DNA from: Eupeodes corollae
Lineage: Eukaryota > Arthropoda > Insecta > Diptera > Syrphidae
NCBI RefSeq assembly: GCF_945859685.1
Contig: NC_079147.1
Location: 89,954,315 to 90,018,314, forward strand
Direction of reading: 5' to 3'
DNA length: 64,000 nt
Below are positions 45,144 to 56,822 of the stretch, piece after piece (position 1 is the stretch's first letter; each line of letters begins with the position of its first letter). A program made the position numbers and the translations under genes. The notes under the pieces are model-generated. The model did no database searches. It was not told where the DNA came from and worked only from the letters and a program-made list of their open reading frames with translations.

Positions 45144-45370
45144 TTAGTCTTTTAAAAGATATATATTTTTTGTTGAAATATTTTTTCCTGAAAAAAAGGG
45201 TTTAGATTTAGTACTCCCCTTAACCGACGGAATAGGGTTTCCAAGGAACCGTGTTGCGTGGGAGGTGTCGTTTGAATCCCGTTTAGCCGCAAGCAGCCTA
45301 CTAATGGAACGATCACCATCACCGTCGTATCCTTTAGCCTTAACAGATATTCGCATGTTCCCATGTTTAT
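45144..45370 (-). other. Leader of env-only element with short open frames
   Basis: Between primer site and env lie two overlapping ~70-codon frames. One begins at a true ATG (minus strand, 45364) and has a hydrophobic stretch 'TVMVIVPLVGCL' that could act as a signal sequence, but it does not read into env. Possibly the first exon region of a gag or env leader; uncertain. Confidence 0.35.
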
Positions 45371-45497
45371 GCGAAAAGTTTAGTTATTATCCAAAATGGT
45401 CAACTGTGTTCCCATGTTAACAGTGACGTTCACTCAAATAGAGCGTATTGGTAATGAACTAGGATCTACAGGCGAAAAGGATACAGTTTTGCAACGC

Positions 45498-45516
45498 GGT
45501 CCCTGCTCGGGCGCCA
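45498..45516 (-). promoter_or_regulatory. Primer binding site, tRNA-Lys type
   Basis: Minus strand TGGCGCCCGAGCAGGGACC directly follows the 5' LTR. It is complementary to the 3' end of lysine tRNA except for one position that would be a G-U pair. It primes first-strand synthesis. Confidence 0.85.
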
Positions 45517-45882
45517 ATTAACGAATCGCGGATTCGTATATGAAAAAAAGCGAACGCCAACCCCTGAGGGGCTGGCCCAACGGTTCGACTTACGGAATAA
45601 ATAAACGGTTATTAAATTTGACAATATATTTATTTAACGACTAATCAGGTCCGGGCTCACAATTGAACTGATTAACTTAAAACTAATTCCCTAAAATAAC
45701 ACCTAACGGCGTGCATCGATGATTGCTGCGTCAGCGACCTTGATACTCGTAGTGTCGGTGCATTCACCTCAATGCACCGTTGTCCAGAATATGATACCCA
45801 CCAATCGTGGGAACTTATGAGAATATGCTGTTATGCTGAATTGGCAAATCATAGTCGCGCGTGTTGGCGCGAGGTGTTAACT
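45516..45882 (-). repeat. 5' LTR of env-only element
   Basis: 367 bp, identical to 43356-43722. It should carry the element's promoter; I did not identify a specific initiator. Confidence 0.92.
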
Positions 45883-45887
45883 GAGTA

Positions 45888-46934
45888 GAGTGGCTAGTAA
45901 TAGTTTAAATTATATTTTCATGCAAAAAACATTTTTTTAAATTCCTTTAAAAGTTGAAACTGTCAGTTGTCAAATTAATTTTTGGTTTGTGTTAAGAATT
46001 CCAACAAATTTTACTTTAACTTCAAATTTTTCTGAAACATTTTGTACGTATGCCAAACTTCGTAGTCATAAGCCACAGGGCACATAACAAGTTTCTGCTG
46101 TTTAGTCCTGTAACTTTAATTTTTAAGACCATATTCAAATTTCTAATGCCTCTTAACATCTGCAAAAGTTTATACGATTTCAAGAAAAGTTGTTAATTTT
46201 TCCATTCTTTTGTTCTTATGGTATAAGTTCGTAGACAAGTTACTATGAAGTTCAAGTTCTGATGCAATTTTCATCATTTTCATATACTTGAGATGATAGA
46301 GAGTTTCTTCTAGCATACTTCTCTGACTTAAAATTTTTGGTTATGTTAACTCTTATGTTTTTATATACGCACCACTACCTACTTCATTAAAAGTTTAAAA
46401 AAGTTTCACTATCTAAAATGTTTCTACAAATTTATTTCTTACTCAACATTGAATTAAATTAAAATGAAAAAATTAAGTCTGAAACCTTAACAAAATGTGT
46501 GTAGGTATCTTTCTATCCTACAAGATACTATTTTACATAGAAAAGTTTTCTCTTAACATTTTTTAATGCATGCATAGAGGAGAAATGTTAAACAGATGCC
46601 ATCCATAATAATGGGCAACAATATATGAGTTACAAAATAGTTGTAGTCTTTTTTTTAATAATTCTTACTCAAAATAAAAGGAGTAAGAACAGAGACCTTG
46701 TTGTGTAATTCCATAGAAGCCAAAGCAAGTCACGAGACATAAATTTTAAAAATATCTTAGCAAATTATAACGACGAAGCAGATTTCAGCAGAAAACCTTT
46801 TTTTCTTTTGTAATTAATATTATCGTATTTTTTTTGCATGTGATTTTGGCACACTTGAGCAATATTTTTATACATAAACATAACACATTGTTCTTTCGTG
46901 TATATTTCCATTTATATTTACTTATAAAAAACGC
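45888..46934. other. AT-rich noncoding DNA
   Basis: About 1 kb, nothing recognised. Confidence 0.5.
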
Positions 46935-48490
46935 AAATGCTCGGCATACCCTTAAGGGAAGTTCTGAGATCAACGAACGATGTGAGTCACTTTTTGATTT
47001 TTTTATTGAACATAATATGACCATTTGTAACAGAGGCAATACTCCCACTTTCGTCTTCCCGAGCTCGGAAAGTTATGATGGATGGGAGGATGTGCTTGAT
47101 GTTACTTTAGTAAAGAAACGTAATTTATTAGTGCAGAATTGGAGAGTTTCCCCTTTGGATTCGTTTTCGGATCACAAGTGTATTCTTTTTCAAATTAATT
47201 TCGAGTCGAAAAAAACCCTCCGCCTTATAGAAATCCCAAAAGAACTGACTGAAAGTCAAATTGCTAATTTCAAACTAATCAACTTACCGAATCTCATAGA
47301 ATCGATAGTAGAAAAAGGTGAAAGCCTTTAAAACTTTTATAAGTAAAGCTTTTAGAGTCTTTTGCCCGGTTAAGTATAGAAATAAAACCCTTTCTTCTTG
47401 GTGGAATGAAGAACTGTCTTAGGAATATGACGAGGACAATTTTCAATATCTGCCACAAACATAAGTTTTACCAACCGTATAATTTACAAGCAAGCCCTGT
47501 CATCAGCCAAAAGACAAGGCTGGAGAGAATACTGTCAATCAATCGAAGACATAAAGGACTCCGCAAGGCTCAGCAAAGTTTTATCGATGGAACATTGTAA
47601 TCCTTCATTTCTTAAAAGGCCGATGGAACCTGGACAGCCTCTCCAGCCGAATCTCTTGAGCAACTGATGAAGACGCACTTTTCGGGTTGCGAAAGTGATA
47701 ACCCCGAACCGCTTGAAAGCACAGAGCTAAACCTAGCTCATGTGCAGCAAGTCAATTCCGTTATAATCAGAGAAAATATTTTGAGGGCCATCAATACTTT
47801 CTCTCCATATGAATCCCCAGGCCTGGATGGCATACTGCCATTTATGCTTCAAAAGTTGCATGATGTGGCAGCTCCATGGCTGAACAAATTTTCAAAGGAT
47901 GCCTCCTTCTCAGACAGATTAAAGTAGTTTTTATCCCGAAAGTGGGTAGGCTAAGTCACGAATCCGCGAAGGATTTCAGACCAATAAGCTTAAAATCTTT
48001 TGTGCTTAAAACCTTGGAGCGCATTCTTGATCACCATATTAAAGAAATCCTAGTTGGACGACCTCTGGAAAGCTCTCAGCATGCTTATCTTAAGGGCAAA
48101 TCTATACGGAGACCGCCCTCCATGAGGTAGTGCATACTGTAGAACAAACAATCCATTATAAAGAATTTACTCTTGGAACCTTCCTAGACATAGAAGGTGC
48201 TTTTAACAACGTCCTTACCGAAACCATAGAAGAATCACTCGTTAAGTTCGGTGTAGAAGACTTCATTCGAGAATGGATTATTTCCATGATCAGTGGTAGG
48301 AAGATACGAGCCGCTCTAGACAATACAATCGCAACAAAACACGTGAGTAGGGGAACACCCCAGAGTGGTGTCCTTTCGCCTATTCTATGACTTCTGCTCA
48401 TGGATACAATTTTCGTTAAATTAGAGAGATGTGGAGTGAAGGCGGTAGCCTATGCAGATGATTTGGTGCTATTGGTGTCAGGAATAGTAG
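46935..48490 (+). pseudogene. LINE endonuclease end and reverse transcriptase (LOA copy 2)
   Basis: Endonuclease part: SSEINERCESLFDFF, ICNRGNTPTFVF, then 'DSFSDHKCILFQI' with the terminal Asp-His. Linker broken near 47330-47660. RT: 'ESPGLDGILPFMLQ', FRPISLKSFVLKTLERILD, SSQHAYLKGKSI, LGTFLDIEGAFNNV (motif A), SRGTPQSGVLSPIL (motif B), AVAYADDLVLLVSG (motif C, about 48448-48490). Several frame changes (about 47900, 48110) and one stop at 48389 break it. Confidence 0.8.
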
Positions 48491-48754
48491 TTAAAATAGT
48501 TATTTTGGATCTTCTACCAATCGACCTTTTTATTAAATACATAGTTTCCTGCAGCGCTATTAGGCTGAAGGAATCAAACAGCTGGTTGTCAAAACCTTAT
48601 GGTCACAGCAACATAACGAAATTGATTCCCTCAGATATTATCTCGGTAGACACTGACTACTGCACACCTACTTTGAGCCATAGTAAGGGTTTTAAGCCTT
48701 AGTAAGAGTTTTAAGGTTATTTTCCCATCCAGAAAAGATTGAGAGGATGTCATC

Positions 48755-49183
48755 GTGTCGATAGGTTTCAACACAACCATCTTTAATGACGGCTCAAAGA
48801 TGGAGCGTGGAGTTGGTTCTGGGATCTTTTCTGAGTCCCTAAATGTAGCTCAATCCTTTAGGCTTCCTGTCTTTGCTAGCGTTTTTCAGGCTGAACTGCT
48901 GGCAATAAGGGAGGCATGTAAGATACTTAAACATAGCCCAAACCAAAACCGAAATGCGGCTATCTTCACAGACAGTCAGGCAGCTGTCAAAGCCATTTAC
49001 TCGGCCACATCCTCATTAAAATTGGTCCAGCAATGTAGCGATGAGCTTGCGAGCCTGAATATTTACCTCGGTGTCACTCTGATCTGGGTTCCGGGTCATA
49101 GTGGTATCGTGGGAAATGAACGAGCTGACGAGCTAGCCAGGCAAGGATCGGCCATGAAGGGTAAAATCTTTTTATCTATATAA
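48755..49183 (+). pseudogene. RNase H domain (LOA copy 2), residues intact
   Basis: Open 142-codon stretch with all four RNase H acids: Asp in 'TIFNDGSKMERG', Glu in VFQAELLAIREA, Asp in AAIFTDSQAAVKAI, and Asp in GNERADELARQG, plus the WVPGHSGIVG loop. It degrades the RNA template strand during LINE copying. Upstream it is separated from the RT by a deletion and stops, so it is a domain relic rather than a gene. Downstream another frame gives the Cys-rich C-terminus (YPFYRSCSNQRESETIIYFL, about 49370-49430). Confidence 0.82.
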
Positions 49184-49557
49184 CTGAATCAAACCGAGGG
49201 TGGAGCAATTTACCCAACTGCATTATATCTAGGAAGATATGGCCAACCTATATTAAAACCAGTACAAACGATCTTCTGTGCAGGCCAACTCAAGACATAG
49301 CCAGGATTGTTGCGGTTTGTACCGGGCATTGGCCTATAGGAGTTCATGCAGAGAAGTTGGGTATCTCTTACCCTTTTTACCGTAGTTGTAGTAACCAAAG
49401 AGAAAGTGAAACGATAATCTATTTCCTCTGCAAATGTCCTGCTTTGGCAAACACTCGAATGAAATGCTTTGGAAAAGCATTCTTTCACGAACTTGATAAG
49501 CTATCTGAGACAAAGATTAGAGACCTTATCTTTTTTCTCAATGTGACAAAAACATAA

Positions 49558-50095
49558 TCGCTTTGAAGCTTCTCTATAAATCTTTCCCTTTCGCGCATTA
49601 CAGCTCTAATTCGATAGGTTGCCTTGAGATCGCCATTTCTACCTACCTACATATAAACCATATAAAAAATCTGTTCTTTAGCTGTATACTTTCCAACAAT
49701 CTTTACTAAATAACCGATGATTTACTTTCAAATTTACACACGACCAACATTTCCACGGTATAGCCTTGGGAGACATTTCACCCCTAAGACTATCCTCTGC
49801 AGGCAACTATACTCCTGGGAAATCTCACGAACAGCGTTAATATGGAATAGTCCTCTCAAAAGGATGACAATGGTAATACATAGTAAATAGAGTGCAAAGC
49901 AGGAAATGTTTTCCGATATAACCCCCGTTTTGATAAAACTATTTTCTCATTTCTACACCAAAGTTCACAACATCTTTTGAACGACGCTTTTTAATTTCAT
50001 AAGACGTTGTTGAGATGTTTAAATGGTAGACATGTGCATTCAAGAGGACACAAGCGTCCACAGGTTTTTCTTAAAACCAACCACTGTCTATCAAC
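49558..50095. other. Spacer between LINE copies
   Basis: About 540 bp with no recognised feature; first part may be LOA 3' UTR. Confidence 0.4.
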
Positions 50096-53000
50096 TCCTA
50101 CTCTTACCTTCACGTGGTGAACATCGGGTGCCTAGTACCTTAACTGGAGATTGGGTTAGAACGGAAAGTTGTTGGGGCAAGCAAACGAGAGAGGTGGGGA
50201 GAGGTGTTTCCACTAAGGCACCTCTCCTTATCCAGGCGGCAGCGGAGGAATTCCCGAGATGGAATCAACGGTGGCGTCTACAGTTCCAGTAAGGTTGAAC
50301 TACTTAGTGAACACCTTATAGGGCTTCTTCGACTTATTCGGAGCCCAGGCCTGTAAGGAGCGGTTTTATCCGGCTCCCCATCCTTGAAGTTATACTTAGG
50401 ATCTGGCCCTCCAGGTTGGGGGTTGTGCGTCGGGGTGACTTCCTGGCCACGTAAAAGCTTTCAAAGTTGCGAAGCACCAACAAGCCTCGGATACGGACGG
50501 ATCTACTGTTGACAACCAACGCAAACGAATAAAGGACAACGAACTTCGGATATGCACGTGGAATGTTAGGTCCCTTAACAGACCACGTGCGGCCGAAGAA
50601 TTAGCGGAGACACTAGAACGATATAAAGCAGATATCACCGCCATCCAGGAAATACGATGGGATGGGCCGGGCAAAAAGAGGATGAAAAACTGCGATATTT
50701 ACTATGGTGACTGCTACCACGAAAACCAACAGCGCTTATTTGGATGCGGATTCGCCATCGGAGCCAGACTTAGGCAAGAAGTCTTGAGCTATAGGTGCAT
50801 CAATGAGCGCCTCATGACCATACGCATCAAGGCTAAATTCGGCAACATTAGCCTGATATGCGCGCACGCCCCACAGAAGAGAAAGACGACAACACCAAAG
50901 ATATGTTCTTCGAGCTCTTAGACAAAACATATGAGCAGTGCCCTAGCTACGATATTAAAATATTCCTGGGCGATTTTAATGCCAAGCTAGGAAGGCAAGA
51001 CATCTTTGGTATAATAATCGGGAAGAACAGCCTGCACGACAACACTTCCGACAATGAATTCAGGCTCATAGATTTTGCTGCGGGGCGAAACGTCATGGTA
51101 GCCAGTACGCGTTTTCCACACCTCAACATCCACAAAGGAACTTGGACTTCTCTAGATCAATCTACCGTTAACCAGATTGACCATATTGCGATCGACGCCA
51201 GACACGCTTCCAGTATTATGGATGTACGAACTTTCCGAGGAGCTAACATCGACTCGGACCACTACCTCGTTGTAGCCAAGGTAGCACTTCGGATTACCAG
51301 ACCCAACCCAAAACAGGGAGGTGCTGGGAGAAGATACAACGTCGAACGGCTACAATCGCCAGAGATCGCCAAATCCTTTTCCGACCGAGTTACAAGTAAC
51401 CTCTCTCGAAGTTCTCTGCCGCCAACACAATGTATCGAAAACCAGTGGCAACATTGCCAAGATGCAATCAGAGAAGCCGCCTCTGATGTGCTGGGTTTCA
51501 AACAGCCACCAACAAGGAACCCTTGGTTTGATGAGGAATGTCGGCAGGCAAATGCTGAAAAACAACAAAGCGGAGCTGCATAAAAGGACGAGAGCTGCCC
51601 GTGAGCTCTATGAGCAGAAGAGGCGAGAGGAACGCCGACTTCTCAGAAGGAAAAAGAGAGGGCATGAGAAGCGTGCGTTTGAAGATGTTGAGAGGTATAA
51701 AAGCAGGAATGAGGTTCGAAAGTTTTATGAACAGGTGAAACGAAATTCACAGGTACATAAACCTAGAACCGAAGGCTGCAAAGACGAAAGTGGAAACATC
51801 ATAGTGGAACCGCAGTCAATGCTAAGGATATGGAAGGACCACTTCTGCAGACTGTATAACGGCGACGAAGAACTGAATTCCGCTGTCAGGCAGGATGACC
51901 CATTCGATATAGACGACGAAAGCCAACAATCCCGTCCTCCCGACTTAGACGAAGTAAAGATTGCCATATCTAAGTTGAAGTCTAGTAAAGCCGCTGGAGC
52001 AGATGGCTTGAATGCCTAGCTTTTTAAAGCAGCTGGGGATAAGCTGGTTAAGAGCATGCACCAACTTATCTGTAAGATATGGCCGGAAGAAAACATGCCC
52101 GATGAATGGAAACTTAATATTGTTTGCCCGATCCTGAAAAAAGGAGACCCTCTAAACTGCACCAACTATAGAGGAATAAGTCTACTTAACAACGCCTATA
52201 AAATCTTCTCTGCCGTAATATGTGAACGTCTAAAGCCCATCGTCAATAACCTGATAGGTCCTTATCAGTGTGGTTTTAGACCAGGAAAGTCCACAGTTGA
52301 TCAAATATTCACATTACGGTAGATCCTGGAAAAACTCAAGAACACCAAATCGACACCAACCATCTTTTCATCGATTTTAAGATGCATATGACAGTATATA
52401 CAAGGACGAGCTGTATAGATCCATGTCTAGTTTTGGCATCCCTGCCAAACTCGTCCGTTTGTGCAGGATGACCATAGAGAATTCACGCTGCTCCATAAAG
52501 GTTGGAAACAACTTAACAGAACCTTTTGATGTCAAAAAAGGCTTTAGACAAGGTGATGCGCTGTCATGCGATTTTTTTAACATCGTGCTTGAAAGAATAG
52601 TGCAGAGCTCACACGTCAACACTAGAGGCACTATCTTTCAAAAGTCAGTCCAATTACTGGCATATGCTGATGACATTGACATAATCGGAAGAACTCAGAG
52701 TGATGTCAATGGGACTTTTGTGAGTATTGAGGCAAAGGCGGCAAAAATGGGTTTAACGGTTAATGAGGGCAAAACAAAGTACATGCTGTCGTCTAGAAAG
52801 AACATACAACACCGACCTTTTGGTCAAAACGTCTCCATCGACAGACGTAACTTTGAGGTAGTCAAGGACTTCGTCTACCTAGGCTCCGCTGTAAACGCAG
52901 AAAACAACACCAACGCAGAGATCAAACGCAGAATAACTCTTGCTAACCGCTGTTTCTTTATACTAAGAAAGCAATTGAGTGGTAAAGTCCTCTCTCGAGG

Positions 53001-53490
53001 GACCAAAGTGTTGCTATATAAGACCCTTATCATCCCCGTCCTGCTATATGGTGCAGAAGCATGGACCATGACAAAAGCGGATGAAAGCACCTTGGAACGC
53101 TTCGAGAGAAAAGTTCTTCGTGTGATCTACGGTCCCGTATGCATCGAAGGGGAGTGGAGGAGAAGATTTAACGACGAACTGTACGGGCTGTACAGCGACG
53201 TAGACTTAGCCAGAAGAGTATAAGTCCAACGACTAAGATGGCTGGGTCAGGTAGAGCGCATGGAAACCAATGCTCCGGTCTCGAAAGTCTTCGAATCCAC
53301 CCCCATAGGGCAGCGCAGTAGAGGAAGACCGCGGATCAGGTGGCGCGCACAAGTGGAAGGTGACCTCACCCAACTTGGAGCACGAAACTGGAGACATCTA
53401 GCTAGGGACCGAGCTAGATGGAGAAGTTTGTTGGGTGAGGCCCTAGTGTACACAGGACTGTAGCGCCACCTTAAGTAAGTAAGTAAAGTA
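50096..53490 (+). mobile_element. RTE-clade non-LTR retrotransposon, copy B (near full length)
   Basis: About 3.4 kb, the usual RTE length. The 5' end ('tcctactcttacc') matches the 5' end of copy C at 59367, so it is probably complete. Order: ~430 bp leader, APE endonuclease, basic linker, reverse transcriptase, C-terminal region, then 3' end GGCCCTAGTGTACACAGGAC and TGTAGCGCCACC followed by a short (TAAG)n tail at 53472-53490, typical of RTE elements. Disabled by a handful of small lesions. Confidence 0.92.
50532..53463 (+). pseudogene. RTE endonuclease-reverse transcriptase (copy B), five lesions
   Basis: Endonuclease: NELRICTWNVRSLNR, DITAIQEIRWDG (catalytic Glu), FLGDFNAKLGR, QIDHIAIDARH, DSDHYLVVA. 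RT: NYRGISLLNNAYKIFSA, YQCGFRPGKSTVDQIF, FRQGDALSCDFFN, LAYADDIDIIGR (motif C at about 52662-52690), NEGKTKYML, KDFVYLGSAVN. Late region 'GPVCIEGEWRRRFNDELYG' and 'RSRGRPRIRWRAQVEGDL'. Lesions: one C lost in the C-run near 50871-50875 (copy C has five); ~8-bp deletion near 51560-51570; stops at 52017-52019 and 52320-52322; a small deletion near 52378; stop at 53221-53223. Motifs are otherwise intact, so the copy is fairly young. Confidence 0.88.
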
Positions 53491-54953
53491 AGACCTTGTT
53501 GATTGCTTCGGTTGTGATGGTGACGGCGAAGTTGCTTGAATAGTTTTCGATTGTTGCCTTAAAAACGGTCCTTCACGGTTTTCCACAAAAAGAGGTGGCC
53601 AGTGTTTACCAATCTCACACATTTTTTAAACGTCAGGTATGGTAGTTGCACACCAATTTCATAATAATTTTAAAACGTCCACCCTTTATAATATATTGCG
53701 AATCGCCTTCATAACAGTTTTCTTTGTCGTTTTAACTTATGTTTTAAGTTCAAACTGCTGCTAACGTAATTTATTAAAATAATCACTTCTTTAATTCCCA
53801 ACGTTTCAGCAATATGACATACGAGATTCAATTCCCATACCGATTAATATTTAACGTCTATAAACTTATATTTTATGATGCATCCAAAGCTAACAGAGAA
53901 TGCTATTTGGGAATATAAGTTCCCTTTTTTCAGTCTGTCTCTATTTTCTGTTGCTGCTTTGGCAACGTTATATTGCATTTGAACACTTTCAATAATGAAA
54001 TGTTTTCGACATTCTATCGTAGGATATGTATGCGTGTGTTATGCTGTCACATTGAGGATATCCTTTATATCCTTTATGTGTTTTTTACAACAAAACATTT
54101 TATATAAGAACATTTTACTGAAACTGAAACGTTAAACCTCCATTACAAACGTGCAAGTTTTTCGCAAACAAAATAAACTCATTTCAGTTCGCCTTCAGGA
54201 AACTAGAACAACCACATTTCAAAGTATCTAACCCTAACCCCTAATATCTATATCTAGATACTAGTATTTTGTAATAACTCTTTGCGTTCTGCACACTGCA
54301 CCACACCAAGGATGTAGCAATTTTAATGTTTATATTTATTTTTGTGTTTTACTGGTGTATCACAAAGGACCAAGACCGAGAAAGGGGTTTTCATAAGCTA
54401 CAGTGAATAGTTGACATGTGTGATTTGATCGAATTTTATGTACGATTCAAGAATTACAATTTTTGTTGTGTACCTAAACTACCTATGTGTCTAAAAAGCT
54501 GAAAAGGTTTTGGGCACATTTATACTCGTATGATGTTCTCAATGAGTGGCAAAGGGGTTTAAAGTGTAACCTTTATTTTATTTATGTTTATAATTGGGTT
54601 TATATCGATTATAAGAACCTAAATACGTACATGATGCAGATACATATATAATATTTGAAAAATATTTGTTACTTTGGGTCTGGGATATTTACGAAAATAT
54701 GGGTTGATAACCGTTTTGCACTTATAGGATAAAATTGAAGCATCTGATGTAAGAATCAATAATATTACAAACCTTGGTTTCATGTAGACATTCGTAAGGT
54801 TCGTTTCTGTCACAGATGATGATTGAACAAAATATTGCTTCCAAACGAAAACGATTGTTAGATGTGGTGAGTGGTTTAATATTGAACACAAATGTCCTTA
54901 TATCCAACATAAGGGGTTTCGGCTTTTTGATTTTGATTTAACAGAGTAAAAGT
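53491..54953. other. AT-rich noncoding DNA
   Basis: About 1.5 kb. No gene or known repeat recognised. Confidence 0.5.
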
Positions 54954-55122
54954 CTACTGTGGTGTGCCCATATCGACATCGAGTGCCAGCAGAGATCTAC
55001 ATAGTTCCACTGCCTGATGGTTTAAGGTTAGAACTTCTGCACTACAGAGATGTAAATCATCAAAAACAGAGTAACCTGACACAAGCACATCAAAGTTTTC
55101 ATCAAGAAATGTAAATACCTTC
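54954..55122 (-). CDS. Exon-like open frame of unknown identity
   Basis: Minus-strand frame whose start coincides with an acceptor-like 'gtttatccag' and which ends in TAG at 54954-54956. It encodes about 55 residues, with 'FLDENFDVLVSGYSVFDDLH' and 'LTLNHQAVELCRSLLALDVD'. Amino acid composition is protein-like and unlike nearby AT-rich frames. It could be the last coding exon of a host gene or a piece of an unrecognised transposon. I do not recognise it. Confidence 0.3.
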
Positions 55123-56460
55123 CTGGATAAACAATAACAAACCAATTATTCGTTTACTAGAATTAACCACCACATAATTGGACCTTTAGTTGATTCTTAA
55201 TTATAACAGATTGGCTTTTATTCAAACAAAGGGTTTTCGTAAAAGGAATAAGGACAGGTTGATCTCGAAATTGAATGAAATAAGGACACAAGTTGTCAAT
55301 CTATGAATAAACGTGCATACAAAAGATACAAAGTGCACATAAGTTTCTTCCTTTGACTTGCGAGCTAAATTCTGTAATCAAATCTAAGCTAAATTATTTG
55401 TTCCAAAAAGGGTAAGAAGTTAAAAAAGCATTGCACGAGTACATGGAATCAAAAATGATATTAGGACTCCCGACATAAGCAAACGGGCATACTTCAGTTA
55501 TTTAGCTTTCGATCTATATATTTTATTCATGGAAATTAAGTTGACTTTGGCCAACAAAATGTCACGAGTTTTATCTTTAATATATTATCCTTTAAATAAA
55601 AACACTTTGAGAAGAAGTGGGTAAGACACGTCCGTCACTGACAGCCGTGCATTCCATTAAAATGTCTAACTTTCAATTCTAAGACAGAAAAATAATAATA
55701 ATAAGAGTTGCAATCCTTAAAAATGTCCAAGGGAATAAAACAATAAGAATAGCATGAGACATGTCCATTATTGGAATCAAAGTTATAAATGTAGAAAATT
55801 GACTCTGGGAATGAAAATACTTTAATTCAAATATGCATAAGTACTACCGAAAATGTATGTGTAGAGTTTATGATTTTTGGGGAATATCTACAGCATGCTG
55901 CAAAATTCTCTATCATCTGACACATGATTTTTTGAAGTTTTGGCATTCATGACAAAATGAAAATATTGTGATGAATTGTGTCAATTTTCTTTGCCATCAT
56001 ATTGAGATGGCAATGGAGACTTTTATAAGAAATAAAATACCTTGATTTGGAAAAAACATATCAATTTCATATTTTTAGAAACATTGTTCTGTTCAAATGA
56101 AAAACGAAAAGATAAATTCAATGTTCTCGAAGGAAAAATATTTCCTTTGTAGGTACTATGTCAATATTAAAATAAAATAAATTGTATTCTATGAAGTGAA
56201 TCTATGTACACATATTTTTATTGAAATAGGAAACATTTCTAGGTAGCTTTGCATTTTTGTATTCATACCTTCTCAAACAGAGAACACCAAGTAACTACAA
56301 AAAACCACATTTTGATACAAATTTTAGAAAAATCCAATCGAAAATTTTGTAGTTAAAATAAAAACCTCCAAAATGTTGACAAAAATTGTTGTTTAATAAC
56401 AAATAATAAATACAAATTGCTTGAAAATAAATAAAGATTTAAACTTCAATTTTTTTCATT
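55123..56460. other. AT-rich noncoding DNA
   Basis: About 1.3 kb; nothing recognised. Confidence 0.5.
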
Positions 56461-56680
56461 TAACAAAGGGTGGTTAAATTTTTGTGGGCCGATGTAAATT
56501 TGAATAAAACCCAAATTATTTAATAAATTACTGTCATTTCTTTGCATTATGATAAAAATCGTATAGCTTGATCCACTTCAGTTGGTCAACGGTCGATTCA
56601 GAGAGAGAGAAAGGGAAAATGTGGTGCAAAATATTTAATGAGTTAAGCTTTTTCCTTAAATCTTACATTGCCTAACTCAA
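56461..56680. mobile_element. Mariner-type inverted end, fragment
   Basis: TA followed by ACAAAGGGTGGTTAAATTTT and GTGGGCCGATGT. A similar sequence in opposite orientation ends at 61421. Only end sequence is recognisable; no transposase is readable here. Confidence 0.5.
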
Positions 56681-56822
56681 TTTTGTTTTTCTTCAAAATA
56701 AAAATTGGACAGAACGTATGAGTTTTATGCTTTTATTTGACTAAATACAGTGAACTTATAACAAAAAATTATTAAATAAATAAATATTAAAAATAAAATT
56801 ATAGGTGACACCACCTATAGCT

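Larger units (their letters stand above)
43356..45882 (-). mobile_element. LTR retroelement carrying only env (errantivirus-like), young
   Basis: A 2,527-bp element with two 367-bp LTRs (offset exactly 2,160 bp) in which I see no mismatch. Direct repeats GAGTA at 43351-43355 and 45883-45887 flank it. On the minus strand it reads 5' LTR (AGTTAAC...TTAATT), a tRNA-Lys-type primer site, ~500 nt leader, an envelope-like gene, a polypurine tract and 3' LTR. No gag, protease, reverse transcriptase or integrase is present, so it cannot copy itself. LTR ends of the AGTTAA type plus an env gene fit insect gypsy-group errantiviruses. Identical LTRs mean recent insertion. Confidence 0.88.
46935..49557 (+). 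mobile_element. LOA-like non-LTR retrotransposon, copy 2 (5'-truncated)
   Basis: Starts inside the endonuclease (NANARHTLKGSSEINER) and runs to the C-terminal Cys cluster near 49440. Same domain order and similar protein to 37800-42830, but opposite strand. It has frameshifts, stops (47329, 47925, 48389) and a deletion of the RT thumb near 48490-48510. Motif C (VAYADDLVLLV) and the RNase H catalytic residues are intact here, unlike copy 1. Confidence 0.85.

Noticed and set aside
43356..45882. Direct repeats as a simple segmental duplication
   Set aside because: PBS, PPT and GAGTA target duplications show they are LTRs.
56801..56820. Small hairpin TATAGGTG/CACCTATA as a histone-type 3' end
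   Set aside because: Sequence does not match the histone stem-loop and no histone gene is adjacent.
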